Assembly: GCF_000621445.1 (NCBI RefSeq)
Contig: NZ_KK211280.1
Coordinates: forward strand, 1 to 64,000
DNA: 64,000 bases
From: Alkalihalobacillus bogoriensis ATCC BAA-922
GTDB taxonomy: Bacteria > Bacillota > Bacilli > Bacillales > Bacillaceae_F
Direction of reading: 5' to 3'
A model generated the notes under the pieces. It ran no database searches and was not told where the DNA came from. It was given only the letters and a program-made list of their open reading frames with translations. Of this stretch, positions 9,257-18,209 are shown one piece after another. Position 1 is the first letter of the stretch; every line of letters starts with the position of its first letter. A program made the position numbers and the translations under genes.

Positions 9257-9274
9257 ACCATTGTTAACAATGGT
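9257..9274. promoter_or_regulatory. 18-bp perfect palindrome, candidate operator
   Basis: ACCATTGTTAACAATGGT is a perfect palindrome at the predicted transcription start, 32 bases before the globin start codon. It is too compact to be a terminator and has no T run. A regulator binding site is the simplest reading; I do not recognise the regulator. Confidence 0.45.
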
Positions 9275-9305
9275 CTATTTCTTCAGTTAGGCAAAGGAGA
9301 ATCAA

Positions 9306-9713
9306 ATGATGGAAGGTCCTCAACAAACACCTTATGAGGCAATTGGTGGGCATGCTTTTCTTGATAAATTAGTTGACACCTTTTACAAAAATGTAAAATC
9401 ACATCCAGAGCTTGCTCCTCTTTTCCCTGAGGATTTGACGGAAACTGCTCGGAAACAAAAACAATTTTTAACTCAATTTTTAGGTGGTCCAACTATTTAT
9501 TCTGATGAACATGGACACCCTATGCTTAGAGCGAGACATATGCCGTTTCGCATTACTCCAAAAGGAGCCGAAGCTTGGTTATCTTGTATGAGTGATGCAA
9601 TGGATGAAGTACAATTTTATGGTCCATTACGTGACCAATTATTTGCTAGATTGACAATGACAGCTCATCATATGGTAAATCATCCGAATGAAGCCGGGAC
9701 GGAAGGAGGGTAA
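9306..9713 (+). CDS. truncated haemoglobin (group II), YjbI-like
   Basis: A 135-residue globin of the short 2-on-2 type. It carries the F-helix region with proximal histidine (RARHMPF), the YSDEHGHP loop, and the group II TPKGAEAWL tryptophan region. These proteins bind haem and are associated with oxygen or nitric-oxide chemistry. AAAGGAG precedes two adjacent ATG codons (9306, 9309). The spxH start codon is three bases after its stop, so the two are translationally linked, as in B. subtilis yjbI-yjbH. Confidence 0.93.
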   Translation: MMEGPQQTPYEAIGGHAFLDKLVDTFYKNVKSHPELAPLFPEDLTETARKQKQFLTQFLGGPTIYSDEHGHPMLRARHMPFRITPKGAEAWLSCMSDAMDEVQFYGPLRDQLFARLTMTAHHMVNHPNEAGTEGG

Positions 9714-9716
9714 CCT

Positions 9717-10628
9717 TTGTCTTCACATAAAAACAATTCAGCTTGTGATTCTCAACAAGGTTGGTGTGGACCAAGCGAGCCATCAGAGATGTCATGTAAT
9801 AAGCCGTTAGAAATCTATACATTTATTGACCCTTTATGTCCAGAGTGTTGGGCATTTGAACCCATACTAAAAAAACTACAAATTGAATTCGGACGTTATT
9901 TTCATATTAAATATTTTGTAGCCGGACGCTTAGAAGCTTGGAACTATAATCAAGCGAAATTAAATAAAGTTTCCTCGTTAGAAAACTTAGCTGAAATATG
10001 GGAAAAAACAGCGAACCGAACAGGAATGAGCTGTGATGGTGACGTTTGGCTAGAAGACCCGGTTGGCTCTGCTTATACAGTTTCACTTGCAATTAAAGCA
10101 GCTGAGATGCAAGGGAAACAAGCTGGATTTCGGTTTTTACGGAAACTACGTGAGTATTTATTTTTAAATAAAAAAAATGTATCTAAAGAAGCGGTCTTAC
10201 TTCAATGTGCCACCGAAGCAAAGCTAGATGTCACTGAGTTTACTCAAGACTTGCATTCTGAAAGTGCAATTAAAGCCTTGCAATGTGATGTAAAAATGAC
10301 AAAAGAAATGGGAATCGATTTTTCTCCTACCTTTGTTTTCTTTAATGACAATGTAGAAGAAGACGGTGTAAAGGTAGTTGGCGTTTATCCTTATGAGGTT
10401 TACGTTCATATTATAAGGGAAATGTTAGGTTTTGAACCAAAGCGAGATGAATCAATGACATTACTTCAATTTTTAGCAAAATATAATTGTGTCGCTACAA
10501 AAGAAGTTTCGGTTGTTTTTGATATTTCAATAGAAGAAGCCGAGCGACGGTTACGCCGTCTTTTACTTGAACAAAAAGTAGAAAGACTCCCTGTCAAATA
10601 TGGTACGTTTTGGCGTTATAATGGTTAA
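9717..10628 (+). CDS. spxH: ClpXP adaptor SpxH (YjbH)
   Basis: A 303-residue DsbA-like thioredoxin-fold protein. A CPEC pair sits at residues 41-44 in a DPLCPECW context, and extra cysteines at 10, 17 and 27 suit a metal- or redox-responsive N-terminus. SpxH delivers Spx to ClpXP for degradation and stops under thiol stress. The start codon is TTG, with GGAGGG six bases before it. It follows the globin gene by three bases. Its target, Spx, is encoded at 17814-18209. Confidence 0.93.
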   Translation: MSSHKNNSACDSQQGWCGPSEPSEMSCNKPLEIYTFIDPLCPECWAFEPILKKLQIEFGRYFHIKYFVAGRLEAWNYNQAKLNKVSSLENLAEIWEKTANRTGMSCDGDVWLEDPVGSAYTVSLAIKAAEMQGKQAGFRFLRKLREYLFLNKKNVSKEAVLLQCATEAKLDVTEFTQDLHSESAIKALQCDVKMTKEMGIDFSPTFVFFNDNVEEDGVKVVGVYPYEVYVHIIREMLGFEPKRDESMTLLQFLAKYNCVATKEVSVVFDISIEEAERRLRRLLLEQKVERLPVKYGTFWRYNG

Positions 10629-10704
10629 TTACATTTAAATCCATTCATAAATGAGTGACATGGTCATACAATTGTACAAAGTGTATGTTCATTGAGGTGA
10701 GGAT

Positions 10705-10884
10705 ATGGCCCAGCGTATCTTAATCTATTTAGGAATCGCCATGACAATTGTGTGTTATTATTTTTTCATTTTAGCTTTAATGAACTTGTTTCCTCTCTTT
10801 ATTGCAGGTCCGCTTTTATTTGGGGCGATTATGTTTACAATTAAAATGTTTAACGAAAGAAAGAAGTTCCGAGGATTTCACTAG
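10705..10884 (+). CDS. small membrane protein, 59 residues
   Basis: The frame starts with ATG two bases after GAGGTGAGG and encodes 59 residues. Two hydrophobic stretches (about residues 5-27 and 29-47) are followed by a basic tail, ERKKFRGFH, so a two-helix inner-membrane protein is likely. It lies 76 bases after spxH on the same strand and shares the terminator at 10944. I do not recognise a family. The ribosome binding site, composition and context make it a credible gene. Confidence 0.62.
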   Translation: MAQRILIYLGIAMTIVCYYFFILALMNLFPLFIAGPLLFGAIMFTIKMFNERKKFRGFH

Positions 10885-10911
10885 AAAGTCTGAAGCGAAA
10901 AACAAACATGG

Positions 10912-10942
10912 AAAAAAGCTGCCGACACTTAAATCGACAGCT
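10912..10942 (-). terminator. terminator of pepF
   Basis: Read on the minus strand, the stem AGCTGTCG / CGGCAGCT (one G-U pair) is followed by six T residues, just past the pepF stop and the opposite-strand terminator. Confidence 0.7.
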
Positions 10943-10943
10943 T

Positions 10944-10974
10944 GATGAGGAGTAACCACTCCTCATCTTTTTTT
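10944..10974 (+). terminator. terminator of the globin-spxH-small membrane protein unit
   Basis: The 10-bp perfect stem GATGAGGAGT / ACTCCTCATC is followed by seven T residues. Confidence 0.85.
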
Positions 10975-12790
10975 ATTGTTCTGAAAGAAGTTTCTCCATT
11001 TCATCCAATGTTTTTTCAAACACTGAGCATGCTTCTTGGATTGGTTCAGCTGATGTCATATCAACACCTGCTTTTTTCAATACTTCAATTGGATAATCGG
11101 AACTACCCGCTTTAATAAAGCTAATATAACGTTTCACTGCTTCTTCGCCTTCTTCTAAAATTTGTTTCGATAACGCAGTAGCAGCACTATATCCCGTCGC
11201 ATATTGATACACATAAAAATTATAATAAAAATGTGGGATCCGCATCCATTCCAGACCGATTTCTTCGTCAATGATAATGTCACTTCCAAAGTATTTCACA
11301 TTTAAATCATAATATGTTTTCGTTAGTAAATCTGCTGTTAAAGACTCCCCAGCTGCTGCCATTTCATGAATCTTTTGTTCAAATTCAGCAAACATTGTTT
11401 GTCTAAAGACAGTGCCTCTAAACCCTTCTAGAAAATGATTGAGTAAATACAGCTTTTCTTGTTTGTCTGTTGTAATTTTTAATAAATGGTCGTTTAACAA
11501 GGCTTCGTTTAATGTAGAAGCGACTTCTGCAACGAAAATTGTATAATCACCATATGGGTATGGTTGTGTCGCACGAGTATAATAACTATGCAAAGAATGG
11601 CCTAACTCATGAGCAAGTGTAAATAAATTATTCACATTATTTTGCCAGTTCATTAAAATATATGGCATTGTTCCATATGCCCCAGAAGAATACGCACCAC
11701 TTCGTTTTCCTACATTTTCTTCAACATCAATCCAACGATTGTCGTAACCTTGTTTAATAATATTTACATATTCTTCACCAAGAGGAGCTACACCATCCAC
11801 AACTAATTGTTTTGCTTTTTCATACGGAATTTCCATTTTTACATCTTTGACTAACGGTGTGTAAAGATCATACATATGCAATTCTTCAACACCTAGTATT
11901 TTTTTTCGTAGTTTTACATAGCGGTGCAATAAATGTAAGTTTTTATTTACCGTTTCTACTAATTGGTCGTATACAATCTCAGGAATATCATTTTTACTTA
12001 ACGCGGCATGTCTTGCTGAGTCATACTTTCGTACATTCGCATAAAATAAATCACGTTTCACTTGGCCACTTAATGTACTTGCAAACGTATTTTTATACTT
12101 TCCATACGTTTCATACACGGCTTTAAACGCATCTTCTCTAACTTGGCGATTACTTGACTCAAGGAATGTAATAAAACGTCCATGCGTAATTTCAATTTCT
12201 TCACCGTTCTCATCGGTAACAGTCGGAAATTTAATGTCTGCGTTATTTAACATCCCAAATGTGTTACTTGGTGAACTCGTTACTTCACTTGCTTGAGCTA
12301 AAATGGATTCTTCTGATTCCGTTAAAACATGTGGACGTTGTTTCGCTACTTGATCCAACATATGTTCGTATAAACGTAAACCATGGTTTTCCTTTAAAAA
12401 TTCCGCAATTTTCTCTTCAGGAATTGCTAAAATTTCTGGTGTCATAAAAGAAGCCGCTTGAGCAACTTGAGCCGCTAAGCTTGCTGCTCTGTCATGTAAA
12501 CCTTGGTAAAATGAATTTGTTGTATCTTGGTCATTTCTCATATGAGCATATGTATAAAGTTTTCCTAGCTTTAATGAGATTTCATCTGATTGTTGTAACG
12601 CATCAAATAACACTTTTGATGAACTGTCTAACTTCCCTTGATACTCTTTGATTTTTGGGAGTAAATCTTTAATAGCATTAAATTCTCTTTCCCATTCACC
12701 GCCATTTTCGTATATCGCTTGTAAATCCCACGTTTTTTCAACAGGAATCTCCTCACGCTTTGGTAATGTTTTTGTCGCTTTTATTGTCAA
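10973..12790 (-). CDS. pepF: oligoendopeptidase F
   Basis: A 605-residue M3-family metallopeptidase. The zinc motif HELGH is at about residues 394-398, with the third ligand glutamate in the following FVAEVAST stretch. PepF cleaves short peptides in the cytoplasm and is linked to peptide turnover and signalling. The chosen start is TTG at 12790, seven bases after GGAGG. The in-frame GTG at 12799 abuts the ribosome binding site and is unlikely. It lies downstream of coiA on the same strand, as in B. subtilis. Confidence 0.94.
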   Translation of the reverse strand: MTIKATKTLPKREEIPVEKTWDLQAIYENGGEWEREFNAIKDLLPKIKEYQGKLDSSSKVLFDALQQSDEISLKLGKLYTYAHMRNDQDTTNSFYQGLHDRAASLAAQVAQAASFMTPEILAIPEEKIAEFLKENHGLRLYEHMLDQVAKQRPHVLTESEESILAQASEVTSSPSNTFGMLNNADIKFPTVTDENGEEIEITHGRFITFLESSNRQVREDAFKAVYETYGKYKNTFASTLSGQVKRDLFYANVRKYDSARHAALSKNDIPEIVYDQLVETVNKNLHLLHRYVKLRKKILGVEELHMYDLYTPLVKDVKMEIPYEKAKQLVVDGVAPLGEEYVNIIKQGYDNRWIDVEENVGKRSGAYSSGAYGTMPYILMNWQNNVNNLFTLAHELGHSLHSYYTRATQPYPYGDYTIFVAEVASTLNEALLNDHLLKITTDKQEKLYLLNHFLEGFRGTVFRQTMFAEFEQKIHEMAAAGESLTADLLTKTYYDLNVKYFGSDIIIDEEIGLEWMRIPHFYYNFYVYQYATGYSAATALSKQILEEGEEAVKRYISFIKAGSSDYPIEVLKKAGVDMTSAEPIQEACSVFEKTLDEMEKLLSEQ

Positions 12791-12892
12791 AAAAAGCACC
12801 TCCTAGTATGTCTCTCTTTCATCAGGAACATTGTCCTTATTAATATACGTTCGCGATAAGAGGTTTCATTCCTTTAACTTCATAATAATTTC

Positions 12893-14077
12893 TTAAAATT
12901 TATTTAGGGACTCAAAATGTAAAGTATATAAATTTGCATCTAGCTTATTTGCTTCCTCAATCGAACATGGAAGTGTGACATCTTGTATGCGATAATATTT
13001 CTCATTTTTCATTTGTAGCAGACCTATTTTTACTAAAAATTCAACATATGATTTAAGAGCTATTTTATAGTTTCCTTTTTGTAGGATAATAGGACGAACA
13101 AAGAAAATATCGTTATTTACCATCGTTTGAAATGTATGGGCAATCGTTTCGAAATGAAAGGGGGAATGTTTTGGTTGAGACATAATGGATTCAAGTAAAA
13201 CCCAACTTTGCCAAATATAAGGGGGTGTTTCAATCCAATGGAGATTCGGAGTCGGCCATCCAGCTTCAATCGGAAAAAGAAAGGAAGAACATGTTCGCTT
13301 CATACAAAACAGTTCAAAATAAACCTGAGTCTTACTTTTAAAAGGCCGAACTTGGTAACGCCAATGTTTTTTTTGATCTAACCATGCTGAAAAGATAGGG
13401 GTATTTTCCAAAGGGGAAAGAAGTTGGGGAACAGACATTTGTTCTAATTGTTCAAACAAAACTGTCGCTAACACTTTTTGAGTTGAACAAGAAACCATTC
13501 CAGACAACACACTAATCTGTTTTGTACTTGAACAGTAATAGATAAGGGTAGGATACGAAAATGAGGTATAAGAGCAAAGCCACTCAAACGGATAGAGCAA
13601 AAAGGTATTAGTTGATTTTCTTCGGAGACGATTTCCGCCTAATATCCAAATAGGAACAATAGAATGGCGTAAATACGTTGTTGTCCTTTTTAAAAATAAT
13701 GTTTCATGAAGACTTGAGCATTGATATTCTATCGCATAATACCGATTGTGTAACTGAAGAAAAACATCTGGGCGTTGGTGAATCGATGATAAATATGGTT
13801 CAAGCCATGTTTTGCAATGTGGCTGACTTTTTAGCCAAACATGTAATTGTAATTTCCCTTCTCTGTGGTAGATGGATTCAGGTTCTGACTCATAAGAGCA
13901 TGTTTCCTTTGTATGTGCGAAATGCCATTGCCGTCGTTCACCAAGCTTTAAATCAACTTGTTGTTTACATATAGGACAATAGAAACGCTGCTTTTTCCGT
14001 AATTGAAATAGATCCGATTTATCCCATTTTTCAGCAAGAGAGAGTATTTTACCTTTTTCATCTAACGCAGTTAGCAC
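12893..14077 (-). CDS. coiA: competence protein CoiA
   Basis: A 394-residue protein whose N-terminus has a CPIC pair (34, 37) and a WHFAH motif (about 51-55), as in the nuclease-like N-terminal part of CoiA. A YHREGKLQLH stretch and a basic, aromatic central region follow. CoiA acts after DNA uptake in competence, probably in processing incoming DNA; its biochemistry is poorly defined. The start is GTG with AAAGGAG eight bases upstream. Its place between cls/mecA and pepF agrees with the B. subtilis order, apart from the intruding cls. Confidence 0.88.
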   Translation of the reverse strand: MLTALDEKGKILSLAEKWDKSDLFQLRKKQRFYCPICKQQVDLKLGERRQWHFAHTKETCSYESEPESIYHREGKLQLHVWLKSQPHCKTWLEPYLSSIHQRPDVFLQLHNRYYAIEYQCSSLHETLFLKRTTTYLRHSIVPIWILGGNRLRRKSTNTFLLYPFEWLCSYTSFSYPTLIYYCSSTKQISVLSGMVSCSTQKVLATVLFEQLEQMSVPQLLSPLENTPIFSAWLDQKKHWRYQVRPFKSKTQVYFELFCMKRTCSSFLFPIEAGWPTPNLHWIETPPYIWQSWVLLESIMSQPKHSPFHFETIAHTFQTMVNNDIFFVRPIILQKGNYKIALKSYVEFLVKIGLLQMKNEKYYRIQDVTLPCSIEEANKLDANLYTLHFESLNKF

Positions 14078-14186
14078 CGTGCACGCTCCTTTCTACATTT
14101 TCATACCTTAGTTTCTTTCTTCACTCTCCGCCTTTCTCCTTTTAAAGATTTCGTAAATTTTTTTACCATAAGTAAAGCATTATTTT

Positions 14187-14366
14187 AAGAAAAACGCAGA
14201 GTGTCTTTTCGTTTCAAGCGAAGTGCGGAGCCCTGCCCGCTTTTAACAGTGAACCACAAATGCTCTTCTTGGGGTGAAACGCGCAGGTGCGTAGCCTTCG
14301 CTCTTCTTGAATAAGCTTTCAGAGCTTCGCTGCTAGACCAAAAATTTTATAATTTCTTATCTTTCA
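14187..14366 (+). repeat. repeat A, copy 1
   Basis: A full-length copy of a ~165-180 base palindromic intergenic repeat. It starts AAGAAAAACGC, has outer arms GCGAAG...CTTCGCT and a central hairpin (CCCCAAG/CTTGGGG in other copies, degraded here). It is clearly richer in G+C than the flanks. It fills most of the 344-base gap between coiA and cls. Other copies lie at 28461, 39615, 40146, 58483 and 60306, all in the same orientation in the window. Confidence 0.88.
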
Positions 14367-14369
14367 AAA

Positions 14370-14400
14370 GAAAGAAGCATCTTCCATGCTTCTTCCGACT
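14370..14400 (-). terminator. probable terminator of cls
   Basis: The minus-strand stem AGAAGCAT / ATGCTTCT is followed by TTTCTTTTG, just downstream of the cls stop. Confidence 0.5.
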
Positions 14401-14421
14401 TTGCTTCCTTGTCATCAGACC

Positions 14422-15933
14422 CTAAAGTAACGGACTTAATAACCTCGATGTTGACTCAATCACTCGTAGAAAAATAGAGCGTTTCTTGAAGACTTCATAA
14501 CTGATTTGATTTGAATGTTCTAAATCAAAAATATAATCGCCAACAAGCGTTGTTACACTTTTTGTTTGATAAAGAAACGCATTGACTTCAAAGTTCAAAT
14601 GGAAACTTCGCATATCCATGTTAGAAGTTCCAATCGACGCAATTTCATTATCGACTATAATAATCTTGCTATGCATAAATCCGCGATGGTATTCGTAGAT
14701 TTTCACTCCTGCTTCAAGAAGTTCAGGAAAATAAGAGCGTGACGCATGAAACACGATTTTTTTATCTGGTCGGTTTGGCACTAAAATCCGAACATCTATT
14801 CCACTTAAAGCCGCAATTTTTAACGCACTTAATATATCATCATCAGGGATAAAATATGGGGAGGCAATCCAAATTGATTTTTTTGCCGAGGTAATCATCG
14901 AGAAAAATAATTTCTTAATGACTTCCCAGCGCTTATCTGGCCCACTAGCAATCATTTGTACGCCTCCATCCTTCCCTTCCTCTATAAGGATTGGAGACAA
15001 GTAACTCGGCTTTAATAGTGCTTCTCTCGTTTCATAGTACCAGTCCTGGATAAAAATAAGCTGCAGTGTTCTAACAGCCTCTCCTCTCACAAATAAATGA
15101 GTATCACGCCAATAGCCAAAATAGCGGTCCTTACCTAAATATTCATCACCAATATTTAAGCCTCCTACAAACGCAACATGCCCGTCAATGACAATAATTT
15201 TTCTATGATTGCGGTAGTTTATTTTATTCGTTAGAAATGGAAGCTTAACCGAAGAGAAGGGAACCATTTCTACTCCATTAGCCCGTAACTCTTTAATATA
15301 ACCTTTAGATAATCTCCAACTTCCTACGGCATCATATAAAAAGCGAACTTCTACCCCCTCTTTTGCTTTCTCGATTAATATGTCTTTAATCTCATTTCCA
15401 ATTTCATCATGACGAACAATATAATATTCAAGATGAATATGATGTTTTGCCATCTTTAAAGCTTGTAAAATATGGGTAAATGTTTCTTTTCCATCCGTTA
15501 ATACTTTTGTTTCCGTAGCAAATGAAATCGGGTTATTCCCTAATTTATGAGCCAATCGAAATAATAATTGTTGATGTCCACCCATTTTTTTTATTTCTTT
15601 CTCATTTAACTGCTTATGTCCTTGGATTTTTTTAAAGGCTTGTTCATCGAATAATGCTTTTTCAGTAAACGAGCGTTTCTTACGATAATTTTGTCCAACC
15701 ATCAAATAAAAGAAAAAGCCAACAAGGGGGAAAACGCCAAGAACAATTAGCCATGTCAATGTTTTTGTTGGATGGCGATTTTCTAAAAAAATGACAATCG
15801 CGACAAATAAGACAGAAAGTGAAAACAATAAACTAAACGCACCAACAAACCATCCTGCCCAATAGTCTTTTGTTAAATATAAAATTAAAATTATAATGAA
15901 AAGAAAAGAAAGAACATTAAACCGGTTATTCAT
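14422..15933 (-). CDS. cls: cardiolipin synthase
   Basis: A 503-residue phospholipase-D superfamily membrane enzyme. Two N-terminal hydrophobic segments (about 5-20 and 33-80) precede two HKD half-sites: HRKIIVID (243-250), with GGLNIGD, and HSKIIIVDN (421-429), with GTSNMD. It condenses two phosphatidylglycerols into cardiolipin and glycerol at the cytoplasmic membrane. The C-terminus is hydrophobic, as in other Bacillus Cls proteins. It stands between mecA and coiA, interrupting the order seen in B. subtilis. Confidence 0.94.
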   Translation of the reverse strand: MNNRFNVLSFLFIIILILYLTKDYWAGWFVGAFSLLFSLSVLFVAIVIFLENRHPTKTLTWLIVLGVFPLVGFFFYLMVGQNYRKKRSFTEKALFDEQAFKKIQGHKQLNEKEIKKMGGHQQLLFRLAHKLGNNPISFATETKVLTDGKETFTHILQALKMAKHHIHLEYYIVRHDEIGNEIKDILIEKAKEGVEVRFLYDAVGSWRLSKGYIKELRANGVEMVPFSSVKLPFLTNKINYRNHRKIIVIDGHVAFVGGLNIGDEYLGKDRYFGYWRDTHLFVRGEAVRTLQLIFIQDWYYETREALLKPSYLSPILIEEGKDGGVQMIASGPDKRWEVIKKLFFSMITSAKKSIWIASPYFIPDDDILSALKIAALSGIDVRILVPNRPDKKIVFHASRSYFPELLEAGVKIYEYHRGFMHSKIIIVDNEIASIGTSNMDMRSFHLNFEVNAFLYQTKSVTTLVGDYIFDLEHSNQISYEVFKKRSIFLRVIESTSRLLSPLL

Positions 15934-16053
15934 TTCATCGCCTCATCTAAAAAATGTTAGATTTATGCACCAATTAACAGTATACTGCATTTCTTAATGT
16001 ATATGGGTAATGTAAACGTAAAGAAGCCGATTTCTGATGAAATCGGCTCTAGT

Positions 16054-16713
16054 TTAACGTTTTGAAAATTTTTGACGAAGCGATGTAATCGCATCATCAA
16101 GTATGATAGCTTTTCCATATTCTTGTAAGCGACAAACTGTTAATTCAGATTCATACCCAAACTCTAAAATTTGGCTTAGCATATTATCTTGCTCGTCTTC
16201 GTTATATTCATCATCATTAAATGTAACATGTAAATAATAACGACCTTCAAAGTGATACAGTGAATTATCAATTTGTTCATTTACGAAACTATGGCTGAGT
16301 GAAATAATATCTTCAAAATCGGAAAAACCGATAACGAGTTCTAATTGTTCTTCTTCTGTATCTAAGTTATCACGGAATTGCGCATCAAGCATATCGACAA
16401 TATTATGGTCAACAGGTAAATCTGTACTTTTATCAGAAGATACTGGGATTTCTAACTTCACACTTCCGTCTGAAATTTGCCCTCTTGTCACGACGATTTC
16501 TAATCCTTTTTCGAGAGCTTGGACTTGAATCCATAAAGGTCCTTCTATTTCAAAATCCTCACGGTCGTGAGCTTCATTCATCATCTCAAAAAATAATTCT
16601 TCACTCCGTTCACGGCTATACCATATTTCATCCCGGTCAAAGCCACGGTCCTCTATATCCTTATACGTAATATAAAACTTAATGGTAGAATCGTTTACTC
16701 TTTCGATTTCCAT
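16054..16713 (-). CDS. mecA: adaptor protein MecA
   Basis: A 219-residue adaptor for ClpC. The N-terminal domain (MEIERVNDSTIKFYITY) recognises substrates such as ComK. An acidic linker (about 100-120) leads to a C-terminal domain, rich in SLSHSFVN and GRYYLHVTF, that binds ClpC. MecA restrains competence by delivering ComK to ClpCP. The start follows GAGGAGGG. A GC-rich hairpin (16025-16048) after the stop may end the transcript. Neighbours spx, the TerC-like gene and coiA match B. subtilis. Confidence 0.94.
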   Translation of the reverse strand: MEIERVNDSTIKFYITYKDIEDRGFDRDEIWYSRERSEELFFEMMNEAHDREDFEIEGPLWIQVQALEKGLEIVVTRGQISDGSVKLEIPVSSDKSTDLPVDHNIVDMLDAQFRDNLDTEEEQLELVIGFSDFEDIISLSHSFVNEQIDNSLYHFEGRYYLHVTFNDDEYNEDEQDNMLSQILEFGYESELTVCRLQEYGKAIILDDAITSLRQKFSKR

Positions 16714-17094
16714 TGTATCTCCCTCCTCTTTTTAATATCTTGGCGGAAGGATGCAACACTTCCCCAAATTCTACTGTTCGTACGACAACTTTACGTATAC
16801 AAACGGATGTTAAATGCTTTTTTTCTTTTATTAAGTTTTTGAGGGCTTTTCAAATTCTTATTTCTATTTTATGATAAAACGCTCAAGAATGGAAATTAAA
16901 AATGCTGACTATTTTGTCTTTTTTTCAATTTCAACATTAGCCTGTTACATTATACAGAATTAAAAGTTCTGATATGCCTGTCTTTGTATACATATAGTAA
17001 TGATAACATTGCCAAGCCTATTATTCCTAATGAGAAATAAAGGGAAATAAGATTTTCACAAAAAAAGGAAAGACAAAGAAAAAGGATGGTGACC
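16714..17094. other. intergenic region mecA / TerC-like gene
   Basis: About 380 bases separate the divergent mecA and TerC-like genes. It must hold promoters for both, but no hexamer pair with good spacing stood out. A small hairpin CAGAA/TTCTG lies near 16957. I looked here for a yybP-ykoY aptamer, common before TerC genes, and saw none. Confidence 0.4.
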
Positions 17095-17766
17095 ATGGTT
17101 GACTTAGAACTGCTCATCGCGCTTCTCACGATAATCGGCATTGATATTTTATTAGGTGGTGATAATGCTATCGTTGTCGCGCTAGCTTGTAGAAACTTAC
17201 CAAAGCACCAAAGAAATAAAGCCATAATTCTTGGTATAACATTAGCATTACTTATGCGAATCTCACTTACATTTATTGCTGTTCAGTTACTAGAAATCCC
17301 TTATTTACTAGCTTTAGGGGGAGCTCTTCTTATTTATATTGCCTATAACCTTTTAACCGAACATGGAAACGACCAAAATATAAAAGGAGAAACGAGCTTG
17401 TTCGCAGCAATAAAAGCAATATTAATTGCAGATCTTATTATGGGCTTTGATAATGTTATCGCTGTTGCTGGCGCTGCACATGGAAATATGACGCTCGTCA
17501 TAATCGGATTGCTCGTCTCTGTCCCCATTATTATTTATGGAAGCAAACTAATTCTAACGGCTTTTGAACGGTTTCCTTTTATCATTTATATCGGTGCTGG
17601 AATTCTTACATATACTGCAAGCAGAATGATAACACATGAACCTATGCTCCAGCCACTATTTCAATCTCATCCCTTTATTACGACACTCTTTCAAGTTATC
17701 GTTATCTTCTCTGTTATTATTATCGGTGTCTGGAAAAACAAGAAACCAAACCACATTACCATTTAA
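17095..17766 (+). CDS. TerC-family membrane protein, YjbE-like
   Basis: A 223-residue protein with about seven hydrophobic segments and the two TerC signatures: LGGDNAIVVALA near residue 20 and MGFDNVIAVAGA near residue 122, whose acidic residues are thought to bind metal. Relatives in Bacillus export manganese or help metallate secreted enzymes. The start at 17095 was chosen over 17086, because AAAGGATGGTG is then at a workable distance. It ends at a terminator shared with spx, which converges from the right. Confidence 0.88.
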   Translation: MVDLELLIALLTIIGIDILLGGDNAIVVALACRNLPKHQRNKAIILGITLALLMRISLTFIAVQLLEIPYLLALGGALLIYIAYNLLTEHGNDQNIKGETSLFAAIKAILIADLIMGFDNVIAVAGAAHGNMTLVIIGLLVSVPIIIYGSKLILTAFERFPFIIYIGAGILTYTASRMITHEPMLQPLFQSHPFITTLFQVIVIFSVIIIGVWKNKKPNHITI

Positions 17767-17775
17767 ATGAAAACA

Positions 17776-17812
17776 AAAACTTCTACAGGCATAGGCTTGT
17801 AGAAGTTTTTCT
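17776..17812. terminator. bidirectional terminator between the TerC-like gene and spx
   Basis: The stem AAAACTTCTACA / TGTAGAAGTTTT has A and T runs on both sides and serves the two convergent genes. Confidence 0.85.
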
Positions 17813-17813
17813 A

Positions 17814-18209
17814 TTAATTAACCATCTTTTGAGCTTCTTGTAAATGAAACGTTCGAACTTTTCTTGGAAGAAAACGACGAATTTCTGCTTCATTGTAACC
17901 AACTTGAAGACGTTTATCATCAAAGATTATCGGACGTCGTAACAATCCAGGATTTTCACTAATCAGTTGAAAAAGAGTTTGTAACGACAAAGATTCAACT
18001 TCAACATTTAAATCTTGAAAAACTTTTGAACGTGTTGAAATAATTTCGTCCGTACCGTTTTCAGTCATTCTAACGACTTCTTTCACTTCTTTAACTGATA
18101 ATGGTGCTGAAAATATGTTCCGCTCTTGAAATGGAATCTCATGTTCCTCCAACCAAGCTTTTGCTTTTCTGCATGATGTACAACTTGGTGATGTAAGTAG
18201 GGTTACCAT
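17814..18209 (-). CDS. spx: transcriptional regulator Spx
   Basis: A 131-residue ArsC-fold protein with the redox switch C10-T-S-C13, the RSK motif after EIIST and the GLLRRPII / RLQVGYNE blocks diagnostic of Spx. It binds the RNA polymerase alpha C-terminal domain and activates thiol-stress genes when its cysteines are oxidised. It is degraded by ClpXP with SpxH. The start is fixed by the conserved MVTL N-terminus, although the nearest GGGAG is 13 bases away. yjbC, its operon partner in B. subtilis, is here separated by an RND operon. Confidence 0.96.
   Translation of the reverse strand: MVTLLTSPSCTSCRKAKAWLEEHEIPFQERNIFSAPLSVKEVKEVVRMTENGTDEIISTRSKVFQDLNVEVESLSLQTLFQLISENPGLLRRPIIFDDKRLQVGYNEAEIRRFLPRKVRTFHLQEAQKMVN

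Noticed and set aside
16714-17094. yybP-ykoY riboswitch before the TerC-like gene
   Set aside because: The required GGGGAGTAG and CAAGACC-type segments are absent.
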